64,000 nucleotides of DNA, taken from assembly GCA_905178155.1 (NCBI GenBank), contig CAJINV010000014.1, forward strand, positions 1,815,984 through 1,879,983. The letters run 5' to 3'. Origin of the DNA: Amoebophrya sp. A120. Its lineage: Eukaryota; Sar; Dinophyceae; Syndiniales; Amoebophryaceae. The notes under the pieces were generated by a model, which saw only the letters and a program-made list of their open reading frames with translations, did not search any database and was not told the DNA's origin. A program made the translations under genes and the position numbers. This document shows, in pieces, positions 55,759 to 64,000 of this stretch (position 1 is its first letter; every line of letters starts with the position of its first letter).

Positions 55759-56897
55759 TTTCTTATTGGAGACACATCTTTTTTTGCAAATGAAGTAAAC
55801 TAAAACACACTGTAGTGCAGCATGTGTGAAGTGTGTGCTATTTAACAACGAACAAGGAAGCGCGGAACACTTGTCGCGAACTATAGGAAAAAGACCCAAA
55901 CGAGTACGATCCAAGTAGCACAGCTGCACTAAAAATCCTCGCCGCCGTGTTTCATCTGGACGTCGGGTTGCAGGACATTATATTACTCCTATGTAGGAGA
56001 TGAAGATCCACTGTGGCTATACCTTTTTGTAGTTGTACATTGTTCACGTTCCATGTCCTTCATCTCTTCTTCGCCATCGTCTGTCATGCATGATGGACAT
56101 CGCGCACCATCATGGTTTCTTGTTGTATTGATCTCTACGGTCAGTTTCTACTAAGCTCTTTTTTTCGTAAGCTTTGCTTTTACCGACGAGGAGTACTTCT
56201 TGCTAGAAATCAATATTTAGAAATTTTGATTTTGTTTGAATGTAAAGAAGAGTGGAAGAGTGGTTTTTCAGTGAGTTTTGAAGTGCTTTTTTGTTGAGTT
56301 TGTATTTGGTATACCTTAAAGGTAAAAAGCACAAAGCTCGACAGGAGAGAGTTTTTTAAAAACAGACGCAGGCATCTAGTCCTGTGCCCGCTCTGCTGTA
56401 CGTGCGTGCTTGGTGGTGCGCCCTCGTACAGCTGTTGTGTTTGCACTAGCTTCCAAAACTAGAGAAAGTGATGTTGACCTTCCGCAAAACAATTAGGTTT
56501 CCAAAACTAGTATACAATGATCAATCAATCAAAACGCACTCTCCGGTCTCGTTTAAGGAATTCTTGTCGGAGATCTTCGAAAAATCGTGGATGTGCGTGT
56601 GTTGCTAATACTATCACTTCTCTATTTCTACTGGCCCCTCTCAACAAATCGGGGCTACGTAGAAGGAATGGTGCGACTCCTTTGAAGAAGATATTAGCCG
56701 AAGCAATTATGTTGACCGATAATTTGTACAAATACTAGCTTGAGAAAGTTCCATACTATAACCTCAACGACGCTCATCTTTAGCTTGAGCTTGTCTTTGT
56801 CAAGTAGATCTCGTTATTTCAGTAAAATCTCGCGTGCTTCTTGAAAATCATGATCCCGCTTGATCGCCGCATGGTAACTCACGTCTCGCCATCAGGA
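55759..56897. other. Intergenic, 1.1 kb
   Basis: No supported gene. A/T-rich. Confidence 0.5.
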
Positions 56898-57752
56898 TCA
56901 GACCATTCTCCTCCATCCGTCTGGCAAATCAAAACTCATCGCGAGCCAAGCTCCCACGCAATCTTTCTGATGAATCGCATTGCGCTTCACGGCGCTGCGC
57001 CAGGTAGAGGTAGAGTTGACCACGATGGCATCGACCAAGGCTTTGCAGTGGATGAAAAAATCTTTCGCGGACTTGTCATACAACTCCTTGGACTTGTCAT
57101 AGTCATACTCCACGGAATTCTTATGCTTCGCGGCCTTGTCATTGTACCTTTGCGTGGCTGCCGCTTCCACATTTTCTTTTATTTCGTCCAGGGGTTCTTT
57201 CAAAGCTTTCTCCAGGGCGGCGGGCACCTCACTGCCCTTGTTGACAGCACCAGCCTCGGTGTTGGCAAGCGCACCCCACGCTGGGTGTTTTAACAAAGTT
57301 TCGAGCAGGGCGCTGCCGGCCTCCTTGTACACCTTCTTGACCGCCACAGAATCCGTCGCGGGATATGGAAACTGCAAATGTTTCAGCCAGACTGCTGTAG
57401 TATAGGCTTCGAAGCCTTTCCGGATTACTGATCGCAGTGCCTCTTCCCTGCGAAAGACCGCAGTTTCTTTCCATCTCAGGTACGCTTTCCTCCCGGCAGA
57501 CACTCCTCGGGGGGGCAGTAGAATGTGAGAGCCATACTTCTGAGGCGCGGATTCCCCGAGATTGCTCATTGTCTCCTGCGGCTGATCGACGGGGTACGGT
57601 GCAGCTGGAGCTGGACGATGATGTTCCACCTGGTAAGCTGCAGCTGGCATCGAGGATTTGTCGGAGGGGACCTTCCAAGCCGCGCCATACGAGCGCTGCA
57701 GAAACGAATAGATCGACACCAACGACAGCAACCGCACAGAAATCATCGTCAT
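56898..57752 (-). CDS. Secreted hypothetical protein, 284 aa
   Basis: Not recognised. A signal peptide is likely (MTMISVRLLSLVSIYSFLQR, SYGAA, about residues 1-24). The mature protein has a Pro/His-rich linker and then a helical, Lys/Glu/Ala-rich body (FEAYTTAVWLKHLQFPYPAT, PAALEKALKEPLDEIKENVE, YDKSKELYDKSAKDFFIHCK). It ends VGAWLAMSFDLPDGWRRMV. Single exon without an element. With few Cys (two) it is unlike the protein at 34209-35376. The repeated YDKSxxxYDKS suggests a small internal duplication. A secreted effector or surface protein is possible but unproven. Confidence 0.65.
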   Translation of the reverse strand: MTMISVRLLSLVSIYSFLQRSYGAAWKVPSDKSSMPAAAYQVEHHRPAPAAPYPVDQPQETMSNLGESAPQKYGSHILLPPRGVSAGRKAYLRWKETAVFRREEALRSVIRKGFEAYTTAVWLKHLQFPYPATDSVAVKKVYKEAGSALLETLLKHPAWGALANTEAGAVNKGSEVPAALEKALKEPLDEIKENVEAAATQRYNDKAAKHKNSVEYDYDKSKELYDKSAKDFFIHCKALVDAIVVNSTSTWRSAVKRNAIHQKDCVGAWLAMSFDLPDGWRRMV

Positions 57753-58859
57753 TTTTTTGGTACAAAATGAAGATCTGATTCTGAAGACTCGGACGTTTAA
57801 GGTAAAATAAACTGGGCTCCTTTGCAGAAAGTGGGTTGATTCTTTAGATTGGTTGCAATTGCAAATGCAAGTGCGTATCGATGGGATGCGTACACGACCG
57901 TCCAGTGTGGTAGAAGATGTAGAGAGTTTTTACAAGTGCTTAGACTTAATACGGCAAGAACTGGTCAGGGCAGCTGTTTGTTTCGAGGTGTTGCGACAAC
58001 ACAACGCTCCTGTAATTGAAGCGGATGCGCTAATATAAAAAAATAAATGCTCTTGGTCTTGCGAAGACAAGATAAAGTCCAAGCCGAAATAGAACAAGTT
58101 TAGTCAACCGATTTCCACAGGAAATAAAGGCCGATCGATCCTGCTGACAAAAATGTGATTTCCAAACGTCGGACTGCAGGGCCGCTCCTCCAGGTGCATT
58201 TCAGAAGTACGACCTACTACTCCACCGACGACTGATATATTACCGACACTCGAAAAACGGTATCAAATTCTATTATTTTCTTTTGGTGATAAATCTGATC
58301 TTTTTTATTCATTTTCAGAGTCAGTCCACCTGATGGTGAAGGGAAGTGATCGCATTTTCGTGGATCTTGCATAGCATTCTTTTAGCGCCGTTGATATGAG
58401 CCAAATTATTCCTGATTAGATCAGCGGTGCTTTATTTGGGCTTGCAACTGACCGAAAGCTCCATGCTGAACTGAAGTTGTCCACAAATTATCTTGCAGTT
58501 GTTTGAACTGAACACCGTTCTTGCCGTTCGAGTAAGGCTCCTTCGGAGTATGAGTAAAAAGCAGTAGCAAAGACAGCCGAACAAGCGCGACTCTGCTCTG
58601 CCCGCTTCTGCCCATCTTCTATATAATTTTCTTGAGTATTATGTTTATGTTGTTGCAAGTACTTATATATCTTCTGATTGTGTACGGAAAAGAACGGGAG
58701 CGCACCGGAGACACGAAGAGAGCGAAAGTTGCTTCGGGTACTAGTGTGAGAACCCAGTAGTGCGAGTGTCCAATATCTGTCTCATCATTTTTGCCCCGCA
58801 ACAGAAATTCTCCAAGTACACGACTGAGCTCCACCTCCACCTCCACCTCCTTTATTTGT
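57753..58859. other. Intergenic, with one weak small frame
   Basis: A 64-codon minus-strand frame at 58421-58615 (MGRSGQSRVALVRLSLLLLF, then THTPKEPYSNGKNG) could be a small secreted protein. A plus-strand frame at 57853-58038 is equally unsupported. Otherwise nothing. Confidence 0.4.
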
Positions 58860-60685
58860 TCACTTTGTCGGTGCATTGATGTTCCGATAGCTGGCTCCCT
58901 CCTTGCTCCACACGCCGATGGGCTGCATTCTGAAAAGCGCGAGCTTCTGCTCAAACAGCTTCAAAAGTTGGCACTGGTCCACGGTGAGTGGCTTGGTCGG
59001 TGTGCACACGGTGTAGTCGCTGAGCATCTGGATTTTCCCGTCCTTCAATATCGTGGGAAGCCCCAGGGAGCGAAGGTGTTGCTCCATGGAAAAGGGAAGC
59101 CTGTTGTGAGGATATGGTGATGCGTAGAATAAAATATTTTTTAGCCTTGCACGAATAGAATCTGCGGAGCAACAACAAGTTAAGCGAGGTAGCAAATGAC
59201 CCGTTAACTCGCACCCGCGAGATAGCCGGCCGCCCGGCCGGCCGGGCGATTAACTCGCGGTTAGAAGTGTAGACAAATCGAATTGTGGTGCAAATCTACC
59301 CCGAAGTGCTCGCCAAGGATTGGCGAGCACTTCGATTCAAATTTGTGCTACCTTTCGATTTGTCGGTACATTTCTAACCGCGAGTTAACCGTCCGCCCGG
59401 CCGGGCGGACGGCTAACTCGCGGGCGCGAGTTAACGGGTCATTTGTTACCATCTGCTTCATTGTCAAGTCGCGGATCATCTGTCACTGCCGGCACTCCTA
59501 GTTAGGAGTGCCGGCAGTGACAGATCCGCGACTTGACAATGAAGCAGATGGAGCTATCTCCAGTGCGTTATTCTTCATTTACACTTTGTGAATAGCAAAA
59601 AACGAATTTGATTATTTCATCAGGAAAGTTTTTAAATGTGTAAGATATCTTACGCCAATTCCCCCTTCGGTATGACGAATTGTTCGGATGGGACGAGGCC
59701 GGCCCGCGCGAAGGTTTCCCTCTGGAATTCCATGAAAAATCGCTGCACTTCAGAGGGCTCCATGTCGCAGCACCTATTTTGATTTTTGGTTCGGGGTCGT
59801 GATCAAATTCATTCAGTCTTCATCTTACGCCGCACTTGTTTTAGTCTCGAGTTTAATAGGAGATTTTTTTTTCTGTATTAGGAAGCTAAAACAACCAAAA
59901 AAAAAAATAACTGCAATCAAAAATTATCTTCTATCAGTTTTATACAGTAATGCGCATTCGTTCTGGATTTTTTCGGCCAGGTGCGATATTTTTTCGAAGA
60001 TTTCGTTTTCGACACTGTTTCCGAGTGCCAGCCGCATGATGTTGTTGTTTCCCATGAATAGCACGCCTTTTTTCCCGTCTTGCTGCTTGCTGAAAAAGGC
60101 TCGCACTTCCTTCAAAAGTTCGTTTCTCTGGTTCTCCACGTTGGGATATGAAAGTCAAAAATCATCCCGCCCCCCCGCCCCGGTGCTGTACTGCTCGTCA
60201 CACAGAAATAAATATTCCACGACTTCTACGCACTGCAAAATCCAAGCTATAGACATAGTAGCCAAAGCATGATAAGTGCGCACTAGGTATCTATACTTCC
60301 AGGCCTGGAAAGATCCATTTTGAGGGCAAAATAATGATGACTGGTGTCGTGCGTGTGCGCGTACCTTCTTTGATCAATACAACGGCTCGACAAGAATAAC
60401 TCGTGGTAGTGAACAAATTTATGTACTTACTATTCCTCGTCGGCCAGTAGACCCATATGCTTTTATTCAATACAGGTAGATTCTTGCCCTGTGACGAGTA
60501 CTCACGGGGACATGAAGATGCGGTTGATTTTTGAAGTTTTTTCCTCGGGATATGAGAACGAAGCAGTATTTGTGATTTTCCACAGCATCCTGAATTTTCT
60601 CGATGAGGTCGTCTTTCTTGTCTTTTGCGTCCGACTTCTTCACCTTGGACAAGGTGACCACCCGATTTCTCTTGCTGCGCGGCAT
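58860..60685 (-). CDS. MRTO4: MRT4/MRTO4 homologue, ribosome assembly factor, 228 aa
   Basis: MRT4 is the nucleolar relative of ribosomal protein P0 that holds its place on pre-60S particles. Four exons (60685-60553, 60141-59945, 59769-59654, 59100-58860) total 687 nt; 228 aa is close to the family length. N-terminus MPRSKRNRVVTLSKVKKSDA, then KYCFVLNVENQRNELLKEVR, matches the family's F-x-x-x-x-x-N-M-R-N region. VLFMGNNNIMRLALG corresponds to FFGKNKVMMVALG. RFFMEFQRETFARAG, then HLRSLGLPTILKDG and MLSDYTVCT follow in family order. Two introns are elements. The third (59101-59653) is GT-AG and contains two large palindromes. Without splicing the first, the conserved LNVENQR motif would be lost. 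Confidence 0.93.
59188..59450. repeat. 263-bp hairpin-forming element
   Basis: Inverted ends GGTAGCAAATGACCCGTTAA and TTAACGGGTCATTTGTTACC. Inside are inverted GCCGGCCGCCCGGCCGGC-like blocks, then TAACTCGCGGTTAGAA and its complement. A central stem has GAAGTGCTCGCCAA opposite TTGGCGAGCACTTC. Nearly the whole length can fold on itself. Confidence 0.93.
59449..59551. repeat. 103-bp near-perfect palindrome
   Basis: Arms of about 48 bp (CCATCTGCTTCATTGTCAAG ... GGCACTCCTA) with a three-base bulge in one arm and a three-base loop. It abuts the previous element. Confidence 0.95.
59775..59944. mobile_element. Introner element, worn
   Basis: 170 bp, TAT...ATA on both strands. Flanking repeats do not match well. 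Removal joins ECALL to CDMEPSEV in frame within MRT4. Confidence 0.65.
60147..60552. mobile_element. Introner element, single family
   Basis: 406 bp, ends share TCAAAAATCA in inverted order. Direct repeat TGGGA/TGAGA (4 of 5). Removal gives CFVLNVENQR, a conserved MRT4 motif. Confidence 0.85.
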
Positions 60686-62445
60686 GTTGGCTTGCTGTTC
60701 TTTGCGAAATTTAAATTATGACAAAAAAAGCTATGTCAAAAAGTAGTCCATGTGGGTAAGAAATGTACTTGGTTCTTCAACAGGAGGCTCGCAAGTAAAA
60801 CACTGAAGAAAAAGAAATCTAGAGCTGACTACAATTATCTCTACGACCAATTAAAGTACAGACACGACCTCGACTGCGACCACACGCCTGCTAGACATAA
60901 TGAGATGCGTCAAAAGATTTCTGATGTTGCGCATAGAATTGAACCTCGACGAGGCCCAACGCAAACGGTCGTCGTGATCTGTACAATCACAACTTTGAAG
61001 TTGGTTGTTGAGCTTTGATTTTGATCATTTTTTTTTCTCATCAGAAGATCACTTCGTGGTCTTGCACAGCGGACTCTTAATTATTCATGCTTTTGATCTT
61101 CCAAACAATGACCAGTCGTTGTTCAGGAGTCACGGAGAAGAAGATTGATCTTCAAGCAGAGTTTTCATAAACACATTCGCAGCTGACAGAACCCATTTCG
61201 AATAGATGCTTTAACTTTTCATACAAGTTCTTTTCTGTTTCTGTCACACGAAGATCCGTATTTATTTTTCAAGGATCAAGATCAACAACATTGGATTGAC
61301 AATAAATTAAGCTGGATCTTTTGTAAAGAATCTTCTCTGTCACGACTATAGGCAGGCGTTGGATCGTGCCAACATCCTCGCAAAGATAATGCGTCTTGTA
61401 GATGCTCATCTATAATCTTCGTCGGGTTTTACGATCCTGCTCAACTCTCTCTATCTCCTGGTTTTCCAGGTGCTTCTAGCTTCCTCTTCTACAAACACAC
61501 GAACATGTTCATGTCCTCCTTGCTCCTCCTACTCCTTGGGAAAGATGACGGATGCCACGACTACTAAGGTATGGTCCCGCTGCTCGCGGGAAGGACTGAT
61601 GGTCGAGATGAAGACGCAAGAAGAATCTAATCACATAAATATTACATGCGGAGAACAACAAGGGACAAGCTTGAATCGATGCCAAAGATCCACTTTATTC
61701 TCGTTATCAGCTCCGTTGCAGTTTTTGCTCCATCCACCCGGCCTTGATGTTAGCGTCTTCTCAATAGCCCAAGCAGCTGCAGTTCTTGTTCTAGTGGCAG
61801 GAGTGGTGCTACCAGTGCCTACTTCTTTTCTTTCCTCCCACTTTACTTGGTAGTCAATATTTTTATCCTAATCTGCTTGACCATCGTTCGCAGAGTCACG
61901 CACCTTTGCTGGTACCTGCGCTCGCTATCGAATGCAAATGTGTCTGGGTTTGGCGATTTCTCATGCAGGTTGGGCTTGGACGAGAAACAGAATCTTCACG
62001 TGCACGGCTCAATTGATTCTTGACTGCAAAGCGCGGGACGAAGTTCTCGACTCATGATACTAGGCCTCCCTGTGTAGTAAGTTCGCTGCTGCTGCATGGC
62101 GAACTGCGTTCCCGCATCATAACAGAAAAGATGAGCAGCTTGTGGGTATTAACGTGCAAAAGTGCCTTGAGCCTCATGACTTAGAAATTTTCCCTTCATC
62201 GTCTTCCTCTGTCTAGATCCAGATCCAGACATAGCATCACAATGCATAGACCCGGTAGCTCAGCAATTGCCAGGAGTCGACAGCCAGCAGCTTGCGACAA
62301 TCGTTCGCGTAGGCTATGGGACATCCACATGAAAACTTCTGGTCAACTACATTCCAGCACACGTAGTACTTACATCAACAAATTAGAAGGACGACCTGCC
62401 TTTGGGAAGAAAACGTGGTCACGACCAAGCTGCTTCCTGCTTTTG
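60686..62445. other. Intergenic, 1.8 kb
   Basis: Two plus-strand frames (60752-61018, basic, with YNYLYDQLKYRHDLDCDHTP; 61470-61853) have no other support. One free F2-type element lies at 61926-62248. Confidence 0.45.
61926..62248. mobile_element. F2-like element outside a recognised gene
   Basis: TATCGAATGCAAATGTGTCT at left and CCAGACATAGCATCACAATG at right, about 323 bp, ends TAT/ATA. Flanks CTCGC/GACCC do not match and no exon is interrupted that I can see. Confidence 0.55.
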
Positions 62446-64000
62446 TCATGATGCAGACAAGTGGGCCACGCGATTGTAATTCTTTGGTTGTCCTTCCGAG
62501 GAGTCATTTGATATTTCTGGCGCCTTTACAAAAACGTGTACGTAGTAGTTGAAACTAAAGTTCATGATGCATAGGAGCCGTGCGTAGTAGGGATCGACGG
62601 TAGAAGACTGTGGCGCTCCACCTCCAATTGAGTTCGCTGCTTTTCCTTGCGGCAAGACATCTACATTTACTGCAGCAGCCCCGTTGTGTTGCATTCCCGG
62701 CGCTACTAGCCCAGACCCTGTAGTGCCTGAGGTCGCCGTTGAACTTGTTGCAGCCTTAGAGAGGCAAAGAAGTGCTTTTTTCATGTTCAATTCCTTGCTG
62801 CTGGTGGTGGTCTGCTGTTGACCAAGTGCACGTTGTTGAGGTCGATTTGTGATTTGGTGGGCAAGAAAATTTTTATGAGCCCCGGCTGCATGATGATACT
62901 CACCAAGACCTGCTGCCTGAGCTTCGTCTCCGGAGGTGTACTCGAAAGCTAGCAGCTGCAGCTTTGTTAACAGTTTCTGAAGTTCGGCGAGGAGCAACGC
63001 TTCCTCGAGTTTGACCGACTCGAGGAGCACGGAAACCGACTCAAGGTCCTCGTGTAGATCGAGTTTTTCACCACGTCCAGACGTGCCCCCGCCGATTCTC
63101 TGGTCCGGATGCTCTAGTACTCGGTGCGACACCAGCCGCGGTGGTTCTTGTCGTGAATCAATGCGGTCCTGTGGCTGTGCTGGCATAGAAGTAGAAGTGC
63201 CACTATGTATTAGGTCGAGTAATGATCCGATTGCGCTTAGCGAGTCCGCTAGTGCAGCCTCGTTCTCTGCGTCTGCGCCACGAGCTTTGTGGTCGAGCTG
63301 CTGGAAGATGAAATTACTAAACCCTCCGGTTGATGTGCGTGTGCCTACTGGTTGTGTTTCTCTGGCTCCGTCTCCCGCTGCTGTTGAAGTTGGTTTTTGC
63401 CGGCTCATGGCGGACGAAACGACCTGCGAAACGAGCTCCAAAAAATGCACCAAATCTTGCAACCCTTCATCAGAGGAAGTGTAGACGGTGCTGTTGGTGG
63501 AAGAAGGAGGCTCAGATGACCTGTTGGCAGACGAAGCCGCGACTGCTCTTGCTGTATTCTGTGCAAAAGTTGCATCGCGCTCGTACTTAAGTGCAATATT
63601 CTTGTACAACGAGGACAAATAGACCTATATTAGCTGAACCCGCATGCTTAATTTCGTTTTTCATAGCATTGATTTCATTTTTGTGATGAAAGTAGTGCTC
63701 GTACGGCTACGGTGAAACTACAATTACACTCCTTATCCGCCTGTAGCTTCGTGCTCTTGTCTCACGGCTCCCACCAGCGGCTTCAGTTGTGCGAGCGTCG
63801 CTTGGAGGTCCGCGCTGCTCTTCTTCAAAGCAATTTCCAGCTTGGAGAGACCCTGCAACAGCTGTTGATGGTCGTAGAAGTACGTCGACTGCTGGTGGTC
63901 CTCGTTTCCTAGTGCTAGTTCCGCTCCTCCGTTTTGGTTCTTTTGGGCAGAAGACGACGAGGACGAAAAAATGTGCTGGGTAGAAGTAGTTCCACCTGAT
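62446..64000 (-). CDS. Unknown coiled-coil/low-complexity protein, 5' end beyond window
   Basis: Not recognised. The upstream exon (64000 to about 63739) reads SGGTTSTQHIFSSSSSSAQK, then a helical part LLQGLSKLEIALKKSSADLQ, ATLAQLKPLVGAVRQEHEAT. After a worn element the second exon runs to the stop at 62446: GLQDLVHFLELVSQVVSSAM, SVLLESVKLEEALLLAELQK, LLTKLQLLAFEYTS, then Ser/Gln/Gly-rich linkers. It ends LLCIMNFSFNYYVHVFVKAP and NYNRVAHLSAS. The Leu-rich helices suggest a coiled-coil scaffold. The beginning of the gene lies past the window edge. A Met inside the element (near 63618) is not a real start. Confidence 0.6.
63555..63738. mobile_element. F1-like introner element, degraded
   Basis: About 184 bp. 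TATTCTGTGCAAAAG at left; right end TCC instead of ATA. Flanks TGCTG/GCCTG. Removal keeps the frame (HEAT to RAVAASS). Confidence 0.5.

Larger units (their letters stand above)
59101..59653 (-). other. Canonical GT-AG intron of MRT4, palindrome-filled
   Basis: 553 bp, donor GTAAGA at 59653, acceptor CACAACAG at 59101, phase preserved (ELA to LPFSMEQ). About two thirds of it is occupied by the two inverted-repeat structures listed next. Confidence 0.8.

Noticed and set aside
1-64000. tRNA, rRNA or snRNA genes
   Set aside because: I looked for tRNA-like arms and conserved rRNA words on both strands and found none I would defend. A covariance-model scan would be needed to exclude them.

Overview
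The window looks like nuclear DNA of an alveolate protist, most likely a parasitic dinoflagellate of the Amoebophrya/Syndiniales type. The reasons are eukaryotic housekeeping genes (POLR3K, ESF1, MRT4/MRTO4, a hydroxylysine-kinase-like enzyme), every well-supported gene lying on the minus strand, and introns built from short repeated elements. From memory, introner-like introns with inverted repeats and many non-GT-AG introns have been described in Amoebophrya genomes. The species is inferred, not proven.

The main content is a system of intron-forming mobile elements. About 40 insertions of roughly 110-680 bp, plus one of 1.28 kb, interrupt reading frames. The typical insertion starts TAT, ends ATA, has terminal inverted repeats and sits between 5-bp direct repeats (target-site duplications, TSDs). 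Removing the element plus one TSD copy rejoins the reading frame. Whole gene models close exactly in frame this way: 1857, 582, 953, 498, 228, 397, 327, 276, 210 and 116 codons. I call the families F1 (ends carry AAAAGTATCG), F2 (TGTCTGGGTCTGG), F3 (GTGCACAACTC), F4 (AAAAAACACCCA), F5 (GTGTCAG then GAAATCG) and F6 (AAAATCCCCCC). Others are single. In the TSDs I read, no splice register gives GT...AG. Only two ordinary GT-AG introns were found (52004-52206 and 59101-59653).

Layout. 1-1900: truncated copy of a duplicated gene. 1968-5103: three or four unrecognised genes. 5736-15334: one giant unknown gene with at least ten element introns and a 1.69-kb retroelement-bearing insert flanked by 55-bp repeats. 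15822-18007: second, complete copy of the duplicated gene. 19055-20621: two small genes. 21762-27687: an MFS-type transporter. 27.7-34.2 kb: gene-poor and repeat-rich. 34.2-39.9 kb: a secreted protein and two unknown genes. 40.0-44.8 kb: a GT14-like glycosyltransferase, holding the 1.28-kb element, and a related C-terminal piece. 45.6-49.2 kb: ESF1. 50.2 kb: POLR3K. 51.9-52.8 kb: proline-rich protein. 53.7-55.8 kb: HYKK-like kinase. 56.9-57.8 kb: secreted protein. 58.9-60.7 kb: MRT4, with two large palindromes in one intron. 62.4 kb to end: an unknown partial gene.

ESF1 and MRT4 both act in ribosome assembly and POLR3K in 5S rRNA/tRNA transcription, but there is no sign of an operon. Element coordinates were read by hand and may be off by a base or two.
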